A stretch of DNA of 64,000 nucleotides, taken from assembly GCA_032622095.1 (NCBI GenBank), contig CP136061.1, positions 234,794,944 to 234,858,943 of the forward strand, given 5' to 3'. Source of the DNA: Siphonodentalium dalli. Lineage: Eukaryota > Mollusca > Scaphopoda > Gadilida > Siphonodentaliidae. Position numbers and translations under genes: made by a program. Numbering within the stretch: position 1 is the stretch's first letter; the number at the start of each line of letters is the position of its first letter. Under the pieces are notes generated by a model. It was given only the letters and a program-made list of their open reading frames with translations. It made no database searches and had not been told where the DNA came from. Below are positions 1-10,900 of the stretch, piece after piece.

Positions 1-509
1 AAACACGGAATCGGAGTCGGAGTTAATTGTGTCTACCTATATGACGTCATCAATATTATGTAATCGCGGTGGCGAGTGGCGATGTTAGAAGCACAGAATC
101 AACAGAGTGTGCGTATTAGTAGAACAACTTTATTGTAGCACGTAAACAATTGAAATTAAGGCTTGCATATGGTGTAATTTGGGCCGGGCTAAGGTTTATA
201 TATAATAATGTATATATTAGAGTTGTGAATTGAATTGAAGATTTTAAAAATAACACTGTCGTCGTGGACGTTTATGACCGATATATTCAATAGACCGCGT
301 CGCTAGAGTGCTAATTGTATAGGCCACTAACCATGCACAAACGCAGCGAATTTTCATCAGTGGCAGTCGGCAGGATTGTTTTTTTTTTTTGGGGGGGGGA
401 GAAATATTCCGAAACATATATATACACCCTATTGCCCTAATATATACATGATTCATAACTATGAAAATGAACTTATAACATATTATATTGCTAATGAATG
501 GCTTGCTTA
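1..509. other. Non-coding, AT-rich; no gene seen
   Basis: Both strands hold only short open frames with no recognisable protein signal. The one notable feature is a T-run followed directly by a G-run at 379-399. The stretch lies downstream of the 3' end of the WSC receptor gene. Confidence 0.5.
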
Positions 510-671
510 TATAAGGATTAACTGTCATGTGGACTGTTTTTATGGAGATGTAACGGTGAGGTAAGTGGACATAACTTGTGTAAAACCCGAAGGGTTTTAC
601 ATACAAGTTATGTCCACTTACCTCACCGTTACATCTCCATAAAAATAGTCCACATGACAGTTAATCCTTAT
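510..671. repeat. Near-perfect 80-bp-arm palindrome (foldback)
   Basis: The sequence from 510 reads into its own reverse complement, with the centre at about 590 (AAAACCC GAA GGGTTTT). The arms start with TATAAGGATTAACTGTCATG and end with its complement at 671. They match almost base for base over about 78-80 bp, with a 2-bp difference near the tip. The frames on either strand across it are by-products of the palindrome and are not genes. It could be a foldback/MITE-type element or a recently formed inverted duplication. Confidence 0.9.
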
Positions 672-3659
672 ATTTATATACATTTAGCGAAAAAGCCACT
701 TTTGTAAATATATTTAAATCGAAAAGTGTATCGTGACAAGATCAGCCCAAAATACCCAATAGCACCCTTGGCAAAAGTTAATAGGAACAATTTCTCTTCA
801 TGTTGAAACCCGATGATGTATTAAGTCAATCCTGCGCGAGTCAAAATGCGCCCAAAGCATTACGCGTTCGTCTTTCCAAACCTAATGACGTATCGATGGT
901 GTTATTAGCTTGGTGTTATGAGGCGTTGCGCATTCACCGAGAAATAACTGCAACTAGCCACGTGGGCGCCGACCAATCAGAATGCTGGATTTAGTGATGA
1001 CAACACTTAGTGTGTAAATATAATTTATTAAACCCGACAGCAATAAACCGAATTAGTTTTGTTTTATCGCGTTACAATAAATTAAAACGAAACGCTCTTT
1101 ATTGCCACACGACTAAGGGCATCTGGAAATTGGAATGTTTACGAGATGGTTATTGTCTATTAGCTGTGCAAGTCTTCGCATATATATATATGCTATCTTT
1201 ATATGAAAATATAATATATAATATAACTTGGACTATTCCGGTAACGAAAACAAAAAGAGAAACACGAACACGTGTTTACATAAATCGCTGCGCGCAAAAC
1301 CGAAATAATATACGATAATTTATCAATACATTGTGGTAGAATATGCTTATTAATGTACCAAATTCTTCATCTGTGATTTCTTTTACGAGAACAGTTGCAG
1401 CCTAGGTCCTACGTAAAATACGGGCATGGCTTTATAATGACAACACATCGCGATACATATAACAATAACACGATAAAGACATTTATTTGTGAGAACTGCG
1501 ATGTATTTCGGCGAAGTTTTGCATTCGCAGTATTCTCCCATAACGCGAAAAACTTCAAAAGCCGCGACCGAATTCATGATCGCTTTGCGCGTGCAAACTT
1601 TATATGCTATCGTTGCGTATCTATGTGTTGTCAATGAGTTACCACGTGATCGATCATGTGACTATGCTTCTGTTTACATGTGACAATAATGTGATCGGGC
1701 CGATGATCACGTGACTTCCTATACAACACAAAATCTTAGGCTAACTTCTGAATTTTTTTAATCGTTATAAAAATAACGATTGGCGGCCGAATATTAGATT
1801 ATATGCGCATAATGGACAGATTATATATATATTATCGGTATAATGAAAGAAAATACTACTTTGTTTCAGGATCATATTCCTTTAAAACATCTAGTAACGT
1901 GACAGACAATTAAGAGCAATCAGTTACTACCCAACAGTTAAATCATACAAAATCTTTTTGGAAAAATCTATTGGAGTATATCTCGTCTACTCACTTCATC
2001 CTGGTCTCTCAACTTGTAACTTATTGATAACACAAAGGCATGGAGTTGTACCCTAAAACCTAAAGCAAAACACCAAGGCAGCTTCTCTATAATTGGGGAC
2101 CACTGTCTCTCTTACATTGTGTTATACATTTTTATTCCGGAAGTCTGGCAGACAGTTCTAGTAGAACATCCCACTCAAAAGCGAGACGAACGTGTTCTAT
2201 TTTATCGTATTCAGATTCAGAAAACGAAACATAACATAAAATGGCTCAAAATAAAATAGGGATTGATTATGCAATATTATCAGTCTCGGTGAATTTCAGA
2301 TCCACAAATACATCGCAATGTTATTTTTACACATATATTAATCAGCCCTCGAAATTAGAAAAAAATGTCTCGCCGCAAATTTAATGATGTGGCAAATGAG
2401 ATTCCAAATGCTGTTACTGAGTTTCCCATGACATTGCTTATTGTCGTGGCTAATTGCGATATAATAAATATATCACAATTTCAATAGATATATTATGTGT
2501 ATATCGGCAGTGTTGGATACTTACGATGGCTGGATGCACGTTGCACCTCACTGGGTTCATCACCAAGCGATTGTCGTGCATAATGTGTCCGTGAGAATGT
2601 ACATATAAGAACACACAAATGTCAGCTCTCTAACCCTACGGCTAATATATATATATAAGAGGATGAAATACCTGTATGTCTGTCTGTTTGTATGTCTGTC
2701 TGTTCCGATTTTTCTTCCAGACCCCTGAGCCTATTTCAACCAAATTGCATGTGATGACTCGGTGTACCATGGCGGGTGTTATAACAGTGTTAGTTTTTTT
2801 CTCTCAAAATTTTGATAAAAAAAATATATATATTAAAAAAATAAAAATAAAAAACAAAAAAGTTTATTAATATTTTAAGGGGTTCGATAACATATTCTAG
2901 ATTATAGAAGTTGTGCTCTGTATTTATTACACACCACTATGTATGATATTCTAATCAATGACTGTGACTAGCATTTATACTATAACTACATGTAGTGTCA
3001 TTTAAGTCTAATACAAACCAAGTAATTGTCTATGTACAACACGAAGTGGATAGCTGATGCTGTGTACGTCATCGCTATAGGCAACAACGTCACTTCGAAG
3101 TATTTCTGGCTAGTATTACACTCGTGGTACACAACACTGAATTAAATGGCTGGCATTCCGTCAAACACACGTGCTTCCCGTCAGTGGCACGACTAAAAGT
3201 AACTTGTCTCGCGGCATCTATTCCAAATGGACATTCCAATGACACTTGGTTGCAACGATTAATCGCGATAGAGCTGTATGGCGATCTTTTTCTGAAGAAT
3301 TGGACAGCGACACAATTCAACAGATATGTCGCGATGCCCGTACATCCACATTTTGATATATTTTGTTTACAATACAAGCGCAGTTCTATATTGGCTTTGA
3401 GTTGTAAATATAGCATACACCACTGGAAACGTGTCCACGTGTATATATTCTAATGTGTCAGTGCAGCTAGGCCACAATCTTACGCTTGGACTGGTATTTC
3501 AGTAGAAGTGATAATAGTATTATAATGATACCAAGCCACCGTTCGTCGTTGCGGGTTAAAATTTCAATAATTATGTAAGTCTAAAGTTAATAGCAATACA
3601 CATATCGCATCGTGAGGAAACAATGTGATACCAATCGTACAGTAGACTGGTGGTATAAC
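672..3659. other. Non-coding stretch; short repeats only
   Basis: No frame resembles a known family. Visible items are clustered CACGTGATC/GATCACGTG palindromic motifs at about 1640-1710 and a TGTCTG-rich stretch at 2675-2705. The latter is followed by a segment resembling one unit of the satellite seen at 13.1-15.7 kb (TTTCAACCAAATTG). A two-copy tandem of about 25 bp containing ATATGGCACGACACTATA lies just beyond, at 3665-3715. Confidence 0.4.
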
Positions 3660-3847
3660 AGCAGCCATATATGGCACGACACTATACACATATGGCACGA
3701 CACTATACTATATACTAACCGATTTTAAAACCAGACATCACTACTAAATTATGAAATGCAGTAAGTAATGTGATACAAGAGAGCCCCATTATGGAAGATA
3801 ATATATTGTCACACTGTCACGTATCCAAAACAGTGCCATACGAATAC

Positions 3848-4513
3848 TCAGTTTATGTGAGGTTTCCCCTCTGTGGGCCCATAATGGGAGTATCCGTACG
3901 GGTCTTCGTGCACGTTGTCCGGGATGTGCTCGTATGTGTCGCCTGAGAAATGGCCACCCGCATCATCTTTCATCCTGTCAGCCCTGTGGGAGTAACCATA
4001 CTGATCTGCGGTGTCCTCTCTTTCAGTTACGTCATTTCCACATTTCACAATCAACGTCATCTGATGAAGTGGCATGGATTTCGCTTGGCTTCTCTAATAT
4101 AAAATAATATAATTCACATTATCGTCCGACAAACAATGAACACTCTGGTTATTCGCCCCTGATGATGTGGGATCTGTGGTGTCCCCCTGTCTTTCATGTA
4201 CGTCACATTTCTCAATTTCGTAATCAACGTCATCTGATGAAGTGGCAGGGATTTCGCTTGACTCCTCTAATAAAAAATAATTCCCATTATCTTCCGACAA
4301 ACAATGAGCACTCAAGTTATTCGCCCCTGATGGTGGAATCGAGTTCTGATTACATTTATCAACAAAAGCCACTTCCTTCCCATGACTATGTTCAGTATTT
4401 TCGAGCTCATATTCAGACCGGTCCGCGAGAGAATATTCCGATGGCGATTCCATGCTCACGTTCGTGTACACGTGATCTGTCAACACATTGCTTCGGGACG
4501 TATTTCCGTTTCC
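3848..4513 (-). pseudogene. Open-frame extension beyond the tail stop of the WSC receptor
   Basis: Directly after the stop codon at 4516-4514 the same frame stays open to a TAG at 4096-4094, and then again to 3848. The encoded residues look like the tail before the stop: acidic and Ser/Asn-rich, with spaced tyrosine motifs such as YTNV, YSLA, YFLL and, near the end, YGYSHYGP. The second half contains another internal duplication with a period of about 168 bp (56 codons; copies near 4131 and 4299). The TAG lies where one copy has a 5-bp insertion relative to the other, followed by a 2-bp loss that returns to frame. I infer that this was once coding tail, now cut off by nonsense and indel changes. 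A missed splice or a polymorphic stop could keep part of it expressed. Confidence 0.55.
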
Positions 4514-4720
4514 TTAGACACGATCACGATTACCAGTAGGAACGTGGTAAGCGTACGAGTATTCTGAACCTGGAGTGTCAACGTCCAGAGCCGGGTACAC
4601 GTGATCTGTCAACACATTGCTTCGGGACGTATTTCCGTTTCCTTGGACACGATCACGATTACCAGTAGGAACGTGGTAAGCGTACGAGTATTCTGAACCT
4701 GGAGTGCCAACGTCCAGAGC
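4463..4720 (-). repeat. 129-bp in-frame tandem duplication (43 codons, two copies)
   Basis: Two copies of a 129-bp unit lie head to tail (CGTGATCTGTCAACACATTG begins at 4471 and again at 4600). They differ at only a handful of bases, so the duplication is young. Each unit encodes a 43-residue tail module with a Y-x-A-L-D-V motif, a YSYAYHVPTG motif and an LTDHV motif. One difference changes CAA in the promoter-proximal copy to TAA in the distal copy, and this forms the current stop codon. Confidence 0.9.
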
Positions 4721-4916
4721 CGAGTATCCATTGTTGGCAAGACAGTAATCCTGGCAATTAGCTTTGGTCGTTTGTTCTGTGTTCATCACCCCAGCACATG
4801 TAGATTTGAACTTGTTGGTGTCTTTCATTGGTTTGTTCGCTGATTTTGTGGAAATGTTAACTATATTTGAATTGTCTTTATTTTTCATCACATTATCTGA
4901 TGCTGTCTGTCGTTTC
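4514..4916 (-). CDS. Exon 8: cytoplasmic tail and stop
   Basis: The acceptor is TGCATTTTGTTTTAG, and the exon's first base completes codon 397. The tail opens with the basic run RKRQ right after the membrane helix, as expected for a type I stop-transfer. It is then polar, and its distal part holds tyrosine motifs including YSAL and YPAL, which fit YxxPhi endocytic signals and, if phosphorylated, SH2-type sites. It ends at TAA (4516-4514) inside the second copy of a 43-codon repeat, so the tail is shorter than the frame once allowed. No clear AATAAA polyadenylation signal was seen close downstream. Confidence 0.8.
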
Positions 4917-7900
4917 CTAAAACAAAATGCAGTGGATGGTTGGTAACATATCGCAAGGGTTATATATTTTGTTCAAGACAGTATATCTGAACCTGATCTA
5001 AACAAAATAATTGGATATTTTAGGCAACTAATTCTCTATTGGCCTTCTCTTTCACAACACATTTAATCTTCAGAAATTTCCAATAATATAATATGATTTT
5101 TTTCGCTGGACTATATCAATCGGACTGATTAATTAAATTATATAAATTATAATATTTATTGATTGACGACATCTGGTATCTGGTAATGGAAACACAACAA
5201 TATATTCATCCGTGCAGTTGCTCTATACATACCTCCGTCGACATACGACGATGATTACAACACAAACAACGACAGCAATGACGACAGCAGCGGACGAAGC
5301 TCCTCCCACAACAGCATCTGTGTTACACAAAATAAAAGAATATACCATAAGAAATGTTAACAATGATACACGGGGCTACTTACAAAACTATTGACTGGTG
5401 ACTGCATCAGCAGTACACAAAACAAAGAACGCCCCAGAATAAACTGGAACTGGGCTGTCTTTCGATGCATATCACCACGTGACATACCGCATCCTGTGGT
5501 CTTATCCTACGTAGAAACACCACTGGACAGTGACAATTCTCGGTGATATCATTTGTTTTTTAAGTTGTTGTTGTGTTGAAGATATGTACCCAATATCAAT
5601 GATTTCCGATTATCCATGTTGAGATATTCATTGACATAGACAAAACATAAACATTTATATGTATAGAATAGCTGGGTTCCACTTGATAAATACACCCCCG
5701 TGGTGTTGAACCTGTGTCTCGCCGTCAACTGTCGTTTTACAGTACCTCATAACAACGGAGACACACGCCATAACACCCGTTTGCATCTTTCATCTGAAGT
5801 CAAATTCGGCCTCGACTTACAGATACACTTTTGAAGTTTTATTGTGGCCTAAAATGCTACAATTTGGTCGCTTGACAACCAGGCGAAGCCGTGAACATGA
5901 AATGATAAATGTTTTTTATTTTTGCCAAATTTGGCGAAATTGGATCAAATAGTTACTTCTTGTAGTGTTGATGTTCTGGAATAATGTCAACACTGTTTGA
6001 TTCAGGTCTGAATGTGAACCGGATAATCTGTTAAACTACAAAAACCGGTCGATGTTGATATTTTCGAGTTGTTAATTCGACTGTCACTGTTCACAACATT
6101 CCAAGCCAATGCTGTTACCGGTACACTTGACTGACTTGGTACTGTTCACAACATTCCAGGACAATGCTGTTGCACTTGCTGACTTGGTAGTGACACGAGA
6201 ATAATTCCCAAAAGCTTCGATGTCAACCACTAGTGTTTACTACAGGACAATATCAACAACAACGTAGAAATTGATAAAGTTTTAGTCGGAATTGATATGT
6301 CGATATTCTCTTCTTTTGAATTAGTGATCGCGAACTGACGTGTGGACACAGAGCAGTCACTCATGATACATCATATTCATCTATTTTCATTGGAACATGT
6401 GTGTGGCCATGTTTACGAGTCGAGTACTTTGTCGCAAAATCATCGTCTAGTTACGGAGTCTGCTGAACAATGTTCAGAATGTTTCTTCGGAGTCTGCGAC
6501 GAACTGATAAGCCTACTGATTTACAATGTTGTGATGTACATGTATGCATGGACTGTTGTAAGGTTGTAGGCCGTTAATGACCGTGGTTGTACCGCCGTTC
6601 AACCACGGTCGAGTGGTATCACCGCGATTGACATTTTTCTTATACGGCATTGCTTTATAAATGTATGACATTCTAATGTTCATCCTAATGGCACTTGGTA
6701 CACTCGCCGAAAGCGATAAAATGGGCGACATTAGTTGTACGACCAAAATTGAATATCAAAATGTCACGTTAAGGTGTTCGCCAAAAGAGACAAAACATGC
6801 GATATTATGGCGCTTTTGGTGCACAACTAATGTCGCATGTTTTGTCACTTTCTGTACGCGCCAGAAGCGCCACCAGGAAGTGGCCCGAATAGTATTCCAC
6901 CGACCGTACGTTCCATACTGGCTTCCATGGCTTTTTCTACGGCATCGCCTTAGCTTATTTCGACGGCTGAGTTAACTACATGTATACACAAAACAATACT
7001 GGTATTCATCAATTGTTTACGGTTTATACAGCAAGGTGTTCACTGACCAACATTCGAGATTGCATTATCAATTAAAAAACTAAATAAAATTCATATAACC
7101 ATCGCATGAATAATGCTGTATAACCACGAACATCGGGTGGTATCACAGTCGGTCGTGATAAAATGGTGGCCAAACTCATTAAGGGGTCGATTAATTAGAG
7201 AAAAGCTGTAAACATGGACCGATGTATCATGTTATGGAGTTCGCGATATAACTCTCATGAATATTTCAATCGAACATCTGTGACTGTTACTGAGTATTGT
7301 ATATCGTTGTCATACATGTGTATGTATCCGGATGTGATGTGCAAAATGTTGTTGCGAGGATTAGTGAGCGCTATAACGGTATGTTGCAACCAACATGGTG
7401 TTACTTTTAATTAACCAAAGTTCATTAGTGGGGTATTTCGCTTATCGCAAACTATTAACGTACTGTACTACATAACACAGGGTACAAACTTGACAATTTC
7501 ATACTATTTAGGCGCTATTTATGATGGGTACAAAGGTCTGAGTGAACAACAAATTTATCTATAATAGCCCGATTGGGTTAACAGCCTAAAATAGACCGAT
7601 CAGTCTTCCCGGCACAGTGCTCACTGTTGTAAGAGAGGGTACTCTAATTTTCTTGACTTTTTTGAAATTCTGTTTGTTTGATTATTTGTATATGTTTATT
7701 TTGAATATTCTCAGTTGACGATTTATCGTAAAGATGTTTGAGATTTATTGGAAAGGTTTGCGTGTTATCGCAAAGATGTTTGTGATTTATTGCAAAGTTG
7801 TTTTGGGATTCATCGCAAAGGTTTGCTACCCTTATGATCCCATATGTATGCTGGCTGTGAAAGACCGATCGGTCTATTTTAGTCCGACCGTGGTATTAAA

Positions 7901-10900
7901 GATCGATTGATGGTTCGCCCAGACCTGTTTAAGATGTCTGATTTATAATGTTTACTTTAATTACACACAAACTAAGAAATTTGGGAGATTATTTCAGACA
8001 ATCAGACAAATTATACTCCACGTGCAGGAAACAGGTCAGGGAAATCCTGACCCAGACCTGTTTAAGATGTGTGATTAATAATGTTTACCCATTGGTATTA
8101 GGCTAGTAAAGTGTAATCGCAAAGTATAATCACCAAGGTTTGCGTGTTATCGCAAAGATGTTTGTGATTTATTGCAAAGTTTTTTTGTGATTTATCACAA
8201 ATGTTTTCTCCCCTTATCCCACATGCATGCTGGCTGTGAAAGACTGATCGGTCTATTTTAGCCCGACCGTGGTATTAAAGATCGATTGATGGTTCGCCCA
8301 GACCTGTTTAAGATGTCTGATTTATTATGTTTACTTTAATTACACACAAACTAAGAAATTTGGGAGATTATTTCAGACAATCAGACAAATTATACTCCAT
8401 GTGCAGCCTCACAGTGCAGGAAACAGGTCAGGGCAATCCTGACCCAGACCTATTTAAGATGTGTGATTAATAATGTTTACCCATTGGCATTAGGCTAGTA
8501 AAGTATAATCGCAAAGTATAATCACCAATGTTTGCGTGTTATCGCAAAGATTTTTGTGATTTAATGCAAAGTTGTTTGTGGTTTATCACAAATGTTTTCT
8601 CCCCTTATCCCACATGCATGCTGGCTGTGAAAGACTGATCGGCCTATTTTAGCCCGACCGTGGTATTAAAGATCGATTGATGGTTCACCCAGACCTGTTT
8701 AAGATGTCTGATTTATTATGTTTACTTTAATTACACACAAACTAAGAAATTTGGCAGATTATTTCAGACAATCAGACAAATTATACTCCATGTGATGGAA
8801 ACAGGTCAGGGAAATCCTGACCCAGACCTGTTTAAGATGTGTGATTAATAATGTTTACCCATTGGCATTAGGTTAGTAAAGCATAATCGCAAAGTATAAT
8901 CACCAACGTTTGCGTGTTATCGCAAAGCTGTTTGTGATTTATTGCAAATTTGTTTTGTGATTTATCACAAATGTTTTCTCCCCTTATCCCACATGCATGC
9001 TGGCTGTGAAAGACTGATCGGTCTATTTTAGCCCGACCGTGGTATTAAAGATCGATTGATGGTTCGCCCAGACCTGTTTAAGATGTCTGATGTATTATGT
9101 TTATATGGTTCAAGTCCATTAGTGCCAACGCATAATAATATATTTGCAAAACCACAAATCTTTGCGATAAATCTCAAACATCTTTGCGATAAAATCGCAA
9201 AGTATAATCAGCAAGTAGTTTGAGAGTTATCGTAAAAATGTTTGAGATTTATTGCAAAGGTTTGCAAGTTGTCGCAAAGGTATTTGTGATTTTGCGCAAA
9301 GTAGTTTTGTGATTTATCACAAAGATTTGCACCGCTTATCCCACAAGCATGCTGGCTGCGAAAGACCAATCGGTCTACTTTAGCCCGTGCTATTATAGAT
9401 CGATTGGTAGTTCACCCAGAAATGTCTGATTTATGTTTATACAATTAAAGCCCATTAGCGCTAACGGATAAAAATATATCTGCGAAAATCACAAACCATT
9501 GCGATTAATCGCAAACCTTTGTGATAAATCGAAAACCTTTGCAATTGATCGCAATGTAGTTTTTTATTTATCGGGCTATCATAGATCGATCGATGTTTCA
9601 CCCAGACCTGTTTAAGATGTTTGATTTATGTTTACTTTAATATTAAGAAATTTGACCGATTATTTTAGACATTCAGACAAAATTTACTCCACGTGCGGGG
9701 AACAGTTCAGGGAAATCATGAAATTGGGGTATTAAACCTTGAATTAAGCACAAAAACACGATCAAGGTTCTATACTAATGAAAGTAATATAATTTGGAAT
9801 ATTTAATTTTGCACTATGCAAGAGAGTCCATGTAACTGATAACATGATCTCGGTGAACATCGATCGGGGTTTTGTACTTAATTCGATTTTTAAACGCCGT
9901 GGCATCATTTGGAATCTAACAACCCACATTATTAAATTTGCGGTCGGACATTTTTCGTAATTTGGAGTGCTTGGTACCTGGGCAAGTTCTCCACATAGTA
10001 CCAAATTGTTGGTACAGGAGTACCAAATATCGAGGTACTATGCATAGTATCTAAATATCTGGTACTCCAGAGTACCCAAGCATGTACTCCAGATATTTTG
10101 GTACATCTGAGTACCAACAATTTGGTACTACAGAGTACCAAGAATATGCTGAAGTACCAACAATATTTTATACTTCAGAGTACCAACAATTTGGTACTCC
10201 CCAGGGACAAGTTCAGTACCTACATGTACGTAGGTACTCTGGAGTACCTAATGTTTTAAGAGTGTATGTTGAGATATTAGCTGGGAGGACGGAAAATCAA
10301 CATTTCCATACTAACTTTAGAGCGATTCCGCTTCTAATGCTGGTGATTGTAACCCCACCGTCACATGTCACGTGATTCTCACACTTGTTGTCTATAAGCG
10401 ACTGACTTGTGCGAGTACGACTTTCTACGACTAAACACGGGTTATAATTCTATTTTTGAAATTTTGTTCTAACTCTATTATTATGCATAGATGGATTATT
10501 GATCAAAAGCTCATTTAATTGTTCGACAAAGTCCCTAAAACTGTCCCGAAAGATTGTACTAAACATGCGTATAGCTTCTATCTCATGATCTGCTGTTACA
10601 AAATTCCCAAGTGCATGGACATTTTCGGCTATCATGCTGGATGACCGTGTTTTAATAAAGAGAACGGACGACTGTATTATTCATAGGGTTTGGCTGATTG
10701 CCACCCGTACACTGCACGCATGTGGTGTCCAGGGTGACTGTAAAAAGCAGAACAGATCGTGGGTTCCGCGACAACCTGCTCAAACAAGGACGGGAACCAC
10801 GACACCACACAGCTGTTCCGCTATAAACACTTAACACTATACCTGCAATGTTTTGCCGACAGCATAATGATGAAGGGATGTATGTAGGGAAACTGCACTG

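Noticed and set aside
3090-3453. Overlapping 108- and 109-codon frames on opposite strands
   Set aside because: No recognisable motif on either strand and no splice or promoter context; overlap on both strands argues for chance.
7850-9700. CRISPR-like array
   Set aside because: Repeats are 350-390 bp and contiguous with no unique spacers, in an animal genome.
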